Of a stretch of DNA of 47,117 bases, positions 1 to 7,367 are shown in pieces. The DNA lies in IMG/VR virus record IMGVR_UViG_3300029999_000008, positions 1 through 47,117 of that record. The stretch is one strand, 5' to 3'. The notes beneath the pieces were generated by a model. The model was given only the letters and a program-made list of their open reading frames with translations. It did no database searches and was not told the DNA's origin. Each line of letters starts with the position of its first letter. Positions within the stretch are counted from its first letter, which is position 1. Position numbers and translations under genes: made by a program. This DNA is from a virus.

Positions 1-517
1 CGACTGAGGTGACCCACAGCGTCAGCGGCCCGCCGCCACTCGCGACGTAGAGGCTAAAGTTGAACAGTGCGTCGATGGTAAAGACGCAGTAGTAAACCGT
101 GCCAGGTGTGAACGTGTTGACGGTGTTGACATAATACTCGCCGACGTTCGTGTTGATGTAGATAGATCCGATGTCGCCATAAGGCAGTCGCGGACCGGAG
201 ACGCCCCACGCGCCGCTTGAGATAAGATACTGATCCGCGGTCGGCGTGGACTTGAACCAGAACTCGACGGTCAGCGGTGCCGGAAGCTCAAGCCCCACGG
301 GTAGCGAAATCTGCGCCGGAGACCCGGTAAACAGCACGCTTGACTCGCCATCTGCCAGGAGGGGGGTCTGGTTCAACTCTATACCGGGGCCGACAGGGAT
401 CAGCCCATTGAATCCGTGTCCGGACGAGTCAACGGCAACTGTTCCAGACGAATCATTCAGCTTGAAGAACGCCTGTAGTGCGGCCTCCGCAAGAATTACG
501 GCATCATACCCGTTCAT
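1..517 (-). CDS. LamG-like virion/fibre protein, N-terminal part (cut by window edge)
   Basis: Starts with ATG directly after the TAA of the adaptor gene and stays open to the window edge (172 codons plus one base). Residues 15-37 resemble the first strand of a laminin-G/concanavalin-like lectin domain (FFKLNDSSG then VDSSGHGFNG); residues 75-90 (VEFWFKS) fit the next strand. Such domains bind glycans and are common in phage fibres and head decorations. The one spare base at position 1 plus the two spare bases at the right edge make a GAG codon, so the frame continues into the partial gene at the right end if the molecule is circular. Position next to adaptor and nozzle genes suggests a tail or fibre component. 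The LamG call is by pattern only. Confidence 0.7.
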   Translation of the reverse strand, partial: MNGYDAVILAEAALQAFFKLNDSSGTVAVDSSGHGFNGLIPVGPGIELNQTPLLADGESSVLFTGSPAQISLPVGLELPAPLTVEFWFKSTPTADQYLISSGAWGVSGPRLPYGDIGSIYINTNVGEYYVNTVNTFTPGTVYYCVFTIDALFNFSLYVASGGGPLTLWVTSV

Positions 518-1357
518 TTAGTTCCACCCCGTGCGGCGACGACGGAACCAGGTCCGCATGGTCGTTATCATGTACGTCTTCGACTTGTCTGCCTGCAAAG
601 ACTCTTTCCACTTACGGAGCTTCACGCACTCGCTCGCGAACTTGGCCTCGGCCGCCTGATAGTCCGAGTTCTTGTCCGAAAACAAGCAGTCGGCCACAGC
701 GCGGAAGCAGATCGCGTCCTTGAATCGCGCCGGGAACGCCGACAGGTCTGAAGACACACTCATAGTGAACGGCACGGGGACATGATCGACGATAATCTCA
801 AAGCCGCTTATCAACTTACCGTTGATATCGTACGCCGCGGTAGCGTCCGGCGGCGGGACAAGACCGAGGTAACCGCCGCGTAGATAGTACTCGGGCCGCT
901 GACGCGACGAGCCGTTGGCGAAAATATTGTGCCAGACGGAATTGACCGGAGCGGGTAGCCCCTGGCCGCGCCACCCTCCGATGATCGGGTACGACGCAGG
1001 CTGCTGCGCGATCCACTGCGGCGTCATAGCTGGACCGTTGGACTGGATGCCGCTGCTTTGGTCGAAGATGTCGCGTGTGCGCCCTTCAAGTAGGCCAATA
1101 TCGGTACCGATCAGCGGTTGCCTCGATATACCGTTCGTGACGTACACTCGGAGGATCTTCACCAGATCGACGAGCTGGTACTCTTGTTGGCCCGCGACAG
1201 TACCGTACGGCTCAGACGCTTCCGGGAAGTCTACTTCGTAAGCAACCGCATTTTGAGCATCATTAATCAGGCCCGTTAGGTAAGCGTTTGTCCACCTCAC
1301 GGTGCTGGGCTCCGAAAGTAAGATCCGGACTTTTGCAAGCAAGTCGCCGAGCGTCAT
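518..1357 (-). CDS. head-tail adaptor-like protein
   Basis: 279 residues. The N-terminus (TLGDLLAKVRILL, then LTGLINDAQNAVAYEVDFPE) resembles adaptor/connector proteins of podoviruses that sit under the portal (SU10/phiEco32-type adaptor family): helical start, aromatic-rich beta middle, helical C-terminus. The family call is from memory of the pattern and the position downstream of capsid genes and upstream of fibre and nozzle genes; no catalytic motif is expected. The C-terminus is very basic (WFRRRRTGW). Its stop is immediately followed by the start of the LamG-like gene, indicating translational coupling. Confidence 0.55.
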   Translation of the reverse strand: MTLGDLLAKVRILLSEPSTVRWTNAYLTGLINDAQNAVAYEVDFPEASEPYGTVAGQQEYQLVDLVKILRVYVTNGISRQPLIGTDIGLLEGRTRDIFDQSSGIQSNGPAMTPQWIAQQPASYPIIGGWRGQGLPAPVNSVWHNIFANGSSRQRPEYYLRGGYLGLVPPPDATAAYDINGKLISGFEIIVDHVPVPFTMSVSSDLSAFPARFKDAICFRAVADCLFSDKNSDYQAAEAKFASECVKLRKWKESLQADKSKTYMITTMRTWFRRRRTGWN

Positions 1358-1360
1358 ACA

Positions 1361-1990
1361 CTACGACGCTTTCTTGGATTTTTTTAATCCTGCAGCTTCG
1401 CGGTTGGTCGGCCCAGCTTTAGAACGTACACTGTTGTCGGCACGGCGCTGACCAGATGGCTTCGAGTCGGCAATTTTGATTTTACGACCGGCCTGATTTT
1501 TCTGTATTTTATTCAGCGCGCTGTCGTTCTCAACCGGCACTTTTGTCTTTGGTGCCGGGAGAGCTTTGCGCTCCGAGCCGGTGATAGCTTTACGGGCACC
1601 GCTTAGTGCGCGCGATGTGCCGGAGGCGGCACCCTTTACATCTTTGTCGATAGCATCGCCGGCCTTCGATGCTAGTTTAGATGCACTGCCAACGAGAGCA
1701 CTGCCCGCTGCGCCGGCCGCCCGACGTCCCAAGAGACGAGCAAGACCTGCACCGCCGCTTGCGACTGCGGGAGCGGCAGCAAGAATAGCTTTGTTCCCGC
1801 GGTCGGCATCGACATTTGGAGACTTCTTCCCGAGTTTGCCGTAGATTTTATCAACAGTGCCCTGATCGCCGCGTTCTTGAGCGGACTCGCGCTGGGCGCT
1901 GTAGTATTTTTTCTGTCGCGCAGTGCGATCAGAAGCTGATTCACCCTTTTTCGGCTTAGCATACTGATCTTCCAGCTTCGCTGTCGCCAT
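1361..1990 (-). CDS. lysine/alanine-rich hypothetical virion-region protein
   Basis: 209 residues, start ATG chosen because it lies two bases after the TAG of the upstream gene; a longer in-frame extension would overlap that gene by 136 bases. N-terminus is charged and probably helical (KLEDQYAKPKKGESASDR), the centre (about 68-110) is Ala/Gly rich and weakly hydrophobic, and the C-terminal third is strongly basic with many K, R, S. This composition fits a DNA-contacting or internal virion protein, but that is inference; I recognise no family. It lies between a small beta-rich protein and the adaptor in the late operon. Confidence 0.6.
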   Translation of the reverse strand: MATAKLEDQYAKPKKGESASDRTARQKKYYSAQRESAQERGDQGTVDKIYGKLGKKSPNVDADRGNKAILAAAPAVASGGAGLARLLGRRAAGAAGSALVGSASKLASKAGDAIDKDVKGAASGTSRALSGARKAITGSERKALPAPKTKVPVENDSALNKIQKNQAGRKIKIADSKPSGQRRADNSVRSKAGPTNREAAGLKKSKKAS

Positions 1991-1992
1991 GA

Positions 1993-2442
1993 CTACGTGC
2001 TCGCCATAATGAGGATGCTGACTTGGCCTGTGGGCGCACCAGCCAGGGTGGCCTGGGCTGTGAATCGGATGGCACAGCAGTTTGTCTGGGCGCGCAGCGC
2101 AGTCTTTGGCGTCATCGGATTGACCCACTGGTTAGCTGCTTCCGTGGATGGTGACGGGATCGGTATCCACTCGTTACCGGTGCCCATAGCGGTCGCCTGG
2201 TCAAGCGTGAAGAAGGCTTCGACTTGAATGTTTGTGCCGGCGCCAATACACTGCAGTGTGAACTCTTTGTGACCCTGGATCTTGTTGAAGTGAACTGCGT
2301 TACCGATGCCGGGAGGACCGCTCGGAGAGAACATCAGCGGACCGGAGTCGTAGATATTTCCCGGAGCGGCGGCTATTTCGGCAGCACTCGCGGTGAATAT
2401 GTTGACCCCGGCATAGTTACCGATGGTACATACGTCAGCCAT
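1993..2442 (-). CDS. small virion protein of unknown function
   Basis: 149 residues, mostly short hydrophobic and small residues with predicted beta character (FTLQCIGAGTNIQVEAFFTLD, RFTAQATLAG). No signal peptide or helix-rich stretch. It sits directly after the DUF3494-containing virion protein with a nine-base gap and a plausible ribosome-binding site (AGGAGC), so it is probably expressed with the capsid genes. It could be a decoration, stopper or fibre component; I cannot tell which. Confidence 0.6.
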   Translation of the reverse strand: MADVCTIGNYAGVNIFTASAAEIAAAPGNIYDSGPLMFSPSGPPGIGNAVHFNKIQGHKEFTLQCIGAGTNIQVEAFFTLDQATAMGTGNEWIPIPSPSTEAANQWVNPMTPKTALRAQTNCCAIRFTAQATLAGAPTGQVSILIMAST

Positions 2443-2450
2443 AAGTGCTC

Positions 2451-4007
2451 CTAGTAACTAGAGAGGGTCGGAACCCAGCCTGAGCGGTATGCTTTTTCGG
2501 GGTGCTGATCGACGAGCTGCACAAGCAGAGCGACCGAAAGAGTACCTGCAGCGGCGCTGCTCGTAGTCAAGCGCAGAGTCAGCGAGGCGTTCTTCGGGAA
2601 GATCGCATCGTACTGCACCGGATAGAATGGTTGTACCAGTTCGGGCGTCATGGCTATGGCTTGATCGGCCGCAAACAGCGCCTGACCGATCACTGCGGTG
2701 TTCGGAGGCGTAATACCCGCGCGCGTCGAGTCGGTGTTTGCGATCACCGGAAGTGCGCCGGCCGCCGCGCCACCACTCATCGTAGCTGCGTAAGCAGTGA
2801 CGTTAAGGGATGCAGGGCCTCCCGGCGAAGCAGCGGCGGTGGTCGTGATGCCGTTTCCGCCGGTGCCTGCAGTGCTGTCCACGAAAGTGACGACCGAGCC
2901 GCCGTTATACTGACCGATCGCGTACGCGGTACCGAGAGCGGCGAGCGTAACGTTAGCATTGATCGCTGCCGCAAGGATGACTGCGGCTTGATCGCGCTGC
3001 GTGTTTGCCGGGATGGCCGCAGTAGTGACCGAGGTACCGTTAATGACAACTGTCAGCGTGTCTGTGCCGGCGGGGTTTGCCGATCCATGCACCAGGAACG
3101 ATCCTTGCGCCGGGACCGCGCCCTCGTAGGCTATCGGCCCTTCAACGATGTTGAACGAGGCCGTACCGGCAAGAGAGCCATACGGCAGAACTTCTACCGC
3201 TAGAATCTTGCAGCCGGCCGGCAACGGAAGACGGGCAGCGATTGTGTTCGAGCTTGACCCAACTGCCGGAATAGTGACCGTTGTATCGTCCAACGTGACT
3301 GCGCCCGTGCGAGCCAGGAGGCGCATACTGCCGGTGACCGTGGTTCCGGCAGTGATCGAAGCTTCCGCAAGTACGTTACCTTCGAACGTCGAGCCGTTAT
3401 TGATAGTCGCGGACGAACCGACGACCCAGTATACATTCGCTGCCTGTGCGCCGCCGGTCAAAAGAACCGTGCTGCCAACTGCAGGAATGAATGTGCTCGG
3501 GATCTGAAAGATGAACAGTGCGTTCGGGTTTCCACCAGCGTTAAGATTAACCGTACCCGTGATAGCAAGTGTGCTTACTACGTTATACACGCCTGGCGTA
3601 ATTGTCGTACCGCCGATATCGGCAGCGAGCGTCCCACCCGTGGGCGGTAGTGCATTTAGAGTCGTGTAAGCAGTCGTTAGGTCAACCTGCGCCTGAGCGG
3701 CGGCCGGGGTCGTATCTTGAATGGTGCCGTTGACAACTGTGCCGGGCGGAAATCCGATGATGGACGTGCCGGGATACAGACCGAGGTTACCCGTGACGAC
3801 ACTGGCGCCTGTGTTTGTGACTGTAGTCGCGCCAAGTACCGCGAATGAGGCGGCTGACGCGAGTGCCAGGCTGCCGGCACCGGGGGCTAAGGCAACTTCA
3901 GGGAATCGCAGAATAGAAGCCTGCGTGAACCCGACACCCCGCGGAGCGACGTGATCCTTAGCTTGAATTACCGGCTCAGTCCAAAAGAACGGAGGTGCGC
4001 CTGCCAT
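2451..4007 (-). CDS. virion protein with ice-binding-like (DUF3494) domain
   Basis: 518 residues in three parts. Residues about 1-45 are a virion-like N-terminus. Residues about 46-250 match the DUF3494 ice-binding-like beta-solenoid: SFAVLGATTVTNTG at the start, GTTITPGVY in the middle, then NVYWVVGSSATINNGSTF, GNVLAEASITAGTTVTG and ARTGAVTLDDTTVT, the family's characteristic end. Residues about 255-518 form a separate beta-rich domain (LPAGCKILAVEVLPYG, later VSVALLVQLV) resembling phage decoration or fibre proteins. There is no signal peptide, unlike secreted bacterial members of this family. The gene is eight bases after the major capsid gene, so the product is probably displayed on the virion. 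DUF3494 proteins include ice-binding adhesins, but many members have no known ice activity. Confidence 0.8.
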   Translation of the reverse strand: MAGAPPFFWTEPVIQAKDHVAPRGVGFTQASILRFPEVALAPGAGSLALASAASFAVLGATTVTNTGASVVTGNLGLYPGTSIIGFPPGTVVNGTIQDTTPAAAQAQVDLTTAYTTLNALPPTGGTLAADIGGTTITPGVYNVVSTLAITGTVNLNAGGNPNALFIFQIPSTFIPAVGSTVLLTGGAQAANVYWVVGSSATINNGSTFEGNVLAEASITAGTTVTGSMRLLARTGAVTLDDTTVTIPAVGSSSNTIAARLPLPAGCKILAVEVLPYGSLAGTASFNIVEGPIAYEGAVPAQGSFLVHGSANPAGTDTLTVVINGTSVTTAAIPANTQRDQAAVILAAAINANVTLAALGTAYAIGQYNGGSVVTFVDSTAGTGGNGITTTAAASPGGPASLNVTAYAATMSGGAAAGALPVIANTDSTRAGITPPNTAVIGQALFAADQAIAMTPELVQPFYPVQYDAIFPKNASLTLRLTTSSAAAGTLSVALLVQLVDQHPEKAYRSGWVPTLSSY

Positions 4008-4014
4008 GTGTTAA

Positions 4015-4956
4015 TTACCCCTGGCTTCCGACAATACCGCGTTGTTCGACGGCATCGTACATGATACGAAACTCGGTTTCGTGGACCATGCCTTTACGAT
4101 CCTCGTCGTAATGTGCTTCCTGCTCGTCCCATTTGACGGAGGCGAAGAGTGCATGTGCATCGGTTCCGAGTTCGCCCTTGCCGGCGGTAACGAACCACGG
4201 GTACGGGCCGCCGAACGGCGCCGTGATGTACTTGACCGCGAGCGGATCGACCACTCCGGCGACCGGGTTGACGTCATTTTGCGACGTTCCGGGATAGTAG
4301 AACGATTGGAGGGTCTGGGTCGCCTGTTTGCGAAGATACGTCGGGAACACGAGTTTCCGCGGCGTTTTCGAGGTCAGGAGGACACCACGATCATCCGGCA
4401 TGATTGCCATGAGGTCGATCGCCGCTTGCAAGGCGTCAACCGAGAGGCCGACGTTGAGCAAGAGATTCGAGAACGTTACTGCAGGGTTAGCCGCGCAGGG
4501 GATGTTCGCCGAAATCAACGGGAGACCATTGACCGCGAGCGGAACAGCGGGATTGAAGGCAAAGTTGAGAATCGACCAGATCAAGAACTCCTTGGTTTGA
4601 TCGCTTGAGTAGCGCAGCAAGCCTGGGAGTTTCGGGATCAGCGACTTCGGATCTTCGCGCATCGCTTCTTTCGAAACGAAGTAGCGCAGGGCGTACGTGG
4701 TCCATGCGAAGGACGAACGTGCCGCCTCGCGCGCCACATCGACGGCCGGAAGCGCGCCTTCCGTGCGTTCTTGCAGAACGCCGAAGCCAGCGATGGAAAG
4801 TACGGTCGCGAACGAGCGATCTTCCGGGAAGTCCCAGTCATTGAAAAGCTCAGGGTAGACCACGGGCTCCATCGGAGTCGAGTTCGAGTAGAGCTTCATT
4901 ACGATGGAGGAGTTCGCCTGGAAGAACTCCCGCGTGGTCATGGTATTGGTTGCCAT
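4015..4956 (-). CDS. major capsid protein
   Basis: 313 residues with the layout of HK97-fold major capsid proteins of podoviruses: an N-terminal arm, a long helix-containing stretch around residues 75-130 (VAREAARSSFAWTTYALRYFVSKEAMRED), a loop-rich middle (PDDRGVLLTSKTPRKLVFP) and a C-terminal strand with charged tail (WDEQEAHYDEDRKGM). The statement rests on this pattern and on the order scaffold, decoration, capsid. The nearest visible upstream promoter is in front of the preceding decoration gene, so both are probably co-expressed at high level. Confidence 0.75.
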   Translation of the reverse strand: MATNTMTTREFFQANSSIVMKLYSNSTPMEPVVYPELFNDWDFPEDRSFATVLSIAGFGVLQERTEGALPAVDVAREAARSSFAWTTYALRYFVSKEAMREDPKSLIPKLPGLLRYSSDQTKEFLIWSILNFAFNPAVPLAVNGLPLISANIPCAANPAVTFSNLLLNVGLSVDALQAAIDLMAIMPDDRGVLLTSKTPRKLVFPTYLRKQATQTLQSFYYPGTSQNDVNPVAGVVDPLAVKYITAPFGGPYPWFVTAGKGELGTDAHALFASVKWDEQEAHYDEDRKGMVHETEFRIMYDAVEQRGIVGSQG

Positions 4957-4981
4957 CTGTCTGCTTTTCTAACCTTTACTC

Positions 4982-5578
4982 TTACTCGCCCTGCGTTGCT
5001 TGCAAGGCTGCCGGGAGGAACTCAACCAGGACGCGCGCACCGAGGTCTCCGGCGAAACCGGAACCCCCGCCGAACGGACCATTAGGGGCGAACGGTTTCG
5101 CAAAAATGCGACCGATCAAGTGCGATGCGGTCGGATCGGCAATGTAGTATCCCGTGGTGGCATCTACTGCCAGGCCGACGAGAGTGCCGAGGTTCGCCTG
5201 CTGCGCGCCGCCCGTGATCCAGCCCGTGGTGGGCGTGAGGCTCATCTCGACGCCGATATTCGGGCCGAGAGTCGCGACGATAGTTTGCGCCGGAGACGGG
5301 GAAACGAGGCCGCCAAGGCCGACGTTCGACGCGCCGAGGACGTTTTGAATGTTTTGAGCGGCCGGAGGAGGAGCTTGTCCGCCCCAGTTTGCGTTCGAGT
5401 CGTGCTCAGCAATACCGAGAACAAGCGTCGGATTGGGGCCCGAGGAGGCAATAGTGCCCGCGGTCTCAGTCACGAAATCGGCATCGTTAATGTGCGAGGC
5501 AGGGGTGTAGTTCTCGTGCGGGACGCCGGTCCCCAAGGCCGAGTTTCGAATCAGAGGTGCGCGCGGGGGTAAAAGCAT
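4982..5578 (-). CDS. capsid decoration/head stabilising protein (putative)
   Basis: 198 residues, small-residue and proline rich with beta character (SNANWGGQAPPPAAQNIQNV, GYYIADPTASHLIGRIF, ARVLVEFLP at the C-terminus). First gene after the strong leftward promoter, 25 bases before the major capsid gene, the usual place for a head decoration protein. Start ATG has GAGGA nine bases upstream. The C-terminal part looks like a beta-barrel edge as in head-fibre or stabilisation proteins; this is inference from position and composition, not a recognised family. Confidence 0.6.
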   Translation of the reverse strand: MLLPPRAPLIRNSALGTGVPHENYTPASHINDADFVTETAGTIASSGPNPTLVLGIAEHDSNANWGGQAPPPAAQNIQNVLGASNVGLGGLVSPSPAQTIVATLGPNIGVEMSLTPTTGWITGGAQQANLGTLVGLAVDATTGYYIADPTASHLIGRIFAKPFAPNGPFGGGSGFAGDLGARVLVEFLPAALQATQGE

Positions 5579-5614
5579 CGTTAAGTGTCCTCGGAGGGGC
5601 AGTACTTAACCCTT

Positions 5615-5666
5615 ACTATACCCCTTTCGGACAGTTGCGTCAACTTGTCAAGTGATCCTGGTCACA
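5615..5666 (-). promoter_or_regulatory. leftward late promoter with CRP-like palindrome
   Basis: On the minus strand: TGTGACCAGGATCACT (5666-5651), then -35 TTGACG (5643-5638), a 17-base spacer and -10 TATAGT (5620-5615). This is near-consensus for host sigma-70 polymerase. The palindrome has the same TGTGA-N6-TCACT form as the array near 20.3-22.4 kb but its centre lies near -50, not near -42, so its effect may differ. The predicted transcript starts near 5608 and reads the decoration and capsid genes. Confidence 0.75.
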
Positions 5667-5684
5667 TTATCGGCCAAAGGATCC

Positions 5685-5729
5685 GCCAAAATAAAGACCC
5701 TGCACTTCGCTAGCAACGCATGTGCAGGG
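5685..5729 (-). terminator. intrinsic terminator upstream of the capsid promoter
   Basis: A perfect 8-bp inverted repeat CCCTGCAC ... GTGCAGGG with a 16-base loop, followed on the minus strand by TCTTTATTTT. It lies after the 206-residue gene and just before the capsid promoter, so it separates upstream late transcription from the strongly promoted capsid unit. Confidence 0.8.
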
Positions 5730-5768
5730 CCTATTGCCGCTATTTTCCACCGTTTACCACGGCAATTC

Positions 5769-6389
5769 TTATAGGGAGAACGTCCCGTCGCTAGTAGTAA
5801 CGTCTGCTTCCACGGACACAACGCCGTTCGAGACCATGGAGACGTTATTCTGGAGTGTCTTGAACCCTAGGTGACCGTGAAGTTGGAGAGCTGCCGCCGC
5901 TTCGCGATCTTTGTAGAGCCGCTTCACGAACTTGGGAGCGATCTCGACAAGAACGTGGTTCATCAACTGTACGCCCTCACTGCCGAGCATCTTGCACGTT
6001 ATCACTGACGCTTCACAGTCCTCGCGTAGCTCGTCCGGAGACACCAGGCGGTATGCTTTGGAGCGTAGACGTCCGGCAATGTGCGCGTCATCTTTGACCG
6101 GCCAGCCGTATTCTGCGCCTGCCAGTGGCTCTTTCACGAGAGTGGCGCCGTTCGGGAACATGTCCACGGCTTTGCGGCGAACGTAGTCGTGATCGACAAA
6201 CGTGGACATCGGAAGCCGGAGCCCCGGCTTGATCGTGATGTACGTCTCTTCGAGAGTCTTTGCGCCCTCGGCCTGATTCTCTTCGTTCCGTACTGCCTGA
6301 GCAGCTAGGTTGTCGGCCGCTGCAGCCTTCTCGGAGTAGTCGTGGGACAAGACCTTGCCCGCGTTGTTGGGAGCTTTTGGACGTGGCAT
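5769..6389 (-). CDS. hypothetical protein between scaffold and capsid genes
   Basis: 206 residues; N-terminal third is polar, Ala/Lys/Glu rich and probably helical (KAAAADNLAAQAVRNEENQ), the remainder mixed (LRLPMSTFVDHDYVRRKAVDMFPNGATLV; LVEIAPKFVKRLYKDREAAAALQLHGHLG). It overlaps the stop of the scaffold-like gene by one base. I do not recognise the family. Position suggests a head assembly role. A strong terminator follows its stop codon. Confidence 0.6.
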   Translation of the reverse strand: MPRPKAPNNAGKVLSHDYSEKAAAADNLAAQAVRNEENQAEGAKTLEETYITIKPGLRLPMSTFVDHDYVRRKAVDMFPNGATLVKEPLAGAEYGWPVKDDAHIAGRLRSKAYRLVSPDELREDCEASVITCKMLGSEGVQLMNHVLVEIAPKFVKRLYKDREAAAALQLHGHLGFKTLQNNVSMVSNGVVSVEADVTTSDGTFSL

Positions 6390-7117
6390 TAGCTAGCTTC
6401 CGCTTCCGACGCCGCCGCGGCAGCATCTTTATCGCTCATCCCATATTGACGAGCTAGAGCGATGACATTTTGCTGGTTCTTCGAGAGTTTGCGGGCCTTG
6501 CTGACACCGCCAGTAGCTGATCCGCCGCCGTAGCTAGGAGCCGCGGGAATGTTGTTCGGTTTCTTACGAAGCGACTCGCCGACCGCCATGTTGTAGACGT
6601 TATCGAGCTGCTTGCGGATCTGGTCTGCCGGTACGTTTGCCAGGGCGGCAGGCGTCAGTTCGCCGATGAGGCGATCGAACGTCTCTTCGGCCTGAGGGAA
6701 CAGCGCGTCCGTGGACATAGCCTGCTTGTAGTTGTCGATCGCGGCACGAGTCGCTGTCTCATTGACCGGCGCAACCATCGCGCGAGCCTTCTGCTCGGCG
6801 ATCTTGTCAACTGTCTTCAGAAGGTTCAGGCCGAACTGACCAGGGTTGTCGGCGAACTCCTTGTTCAGTGTAGCGATTATCTGCTGTTCGTCAGCAGCGA
6901 CCGGTATAACCGGACGCGGCGCCAACACGGGGGCCGGCGGCGGTTGATTCTTGACCTGATTCTCTAACTCTTCAACGCGCTTACGTGTCGCTTGCCACTC
7001 CTCGGGAGTGGGGCCTGCCGGAATAAGGGCCGCGGCTGCTGCAGGATCAGGCTCTGCGGCACGAGGGATAAGGACACCGCTGTCGTCAAACTCGAAGTCG
7101 TCGTCATTAAAATCCAT
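6389..7117 (-). CDS. scaffolding protein (putative)
   Basis: 242 residues from an ATG preceded by GGAG. Very acidic N-terminus (DFNDDDFEFDDSG), a Pro/Ala-rich segment with a short coiled coil (RKRVEELENQVKNQ), a helical centre and a C-terminal Lys-containing tail (KARKLSKNQQNVIALARQYG) followed by Ala/Glu. This helical, acidic-to-basic architecture and the position between portal and major capsid genes fit a phage scaffolding protein, in which the C-terminal region normally contacts the capsid protein. An in-frame TTG four codons upstream is too close to GGAG to be preferred. Confidence 0.65.
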   Translation of the reverse strand: MDFNDDDFEFDDSGVLIPRAAEPDPAAAAALIPAGPTPEEWQATRKRVEELENQVKNQPPPAPVLAPRPVIPVAADEQQIIATLNKEFADNPGQFGLNLLKTVDKIAEQKARAMVAPVNETATRAAIDNYKQAMSTDALFPQAEETFDRLIGELTPAALANVPADQIRKQLDNVYNMAVGESLRKKPNNIPAAPSYGGGSATGGVSKARKLSKNQQNVIALARQYGMSDKDAAAAASEAEAS

Positions 7118-7367
7118 CTGGTAAGTCAAACTCCTGTATTATCGCGTCCGGCATCGGCAGATTCTTGTCCACCTTGCGGTACATCGCAGTTATCGTGTGC
7201 TTCAGAACCTGGAACTTCGCGAAGGCCGCTGCATATCCTGCAGAGTCTCTGTGGTCGGTGTGTAGTAACGAGCGGCGCAGCGTTCGGATCGTGGGGACGA
7301 GTTCGTCTGTAAAAATCGTCGCCCATGATGCAGAGCTAAGCGCCTCCCTGAGGCTTGGCCGGTCCAC
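7107..7367 (-). CDS. small helical protein between portal and scaffold
   Basis: 86 residues from a GTG start preceded by AGGGGG. It overlaps the portal C-terminus by 32 bases and the scaffold start by 11 bases, typical of tightly packed head genes. The sequence is helical (TDELVPTIRTLRRSLLHTDH; AAFAKFQVLKHTITAMYRKVD). No known family recognised. It may be a head assembly cofactor; that is positional inference. Confidence 0.55.
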   Translation of the reverse strand: MDRPSLREALSSASWATIFTDELVPTIRTLRRSLLHTDHRDSAGYAAAFAKFQVLKHTITAMYRKVDKNLPMPDAIIQEFDLPDGF

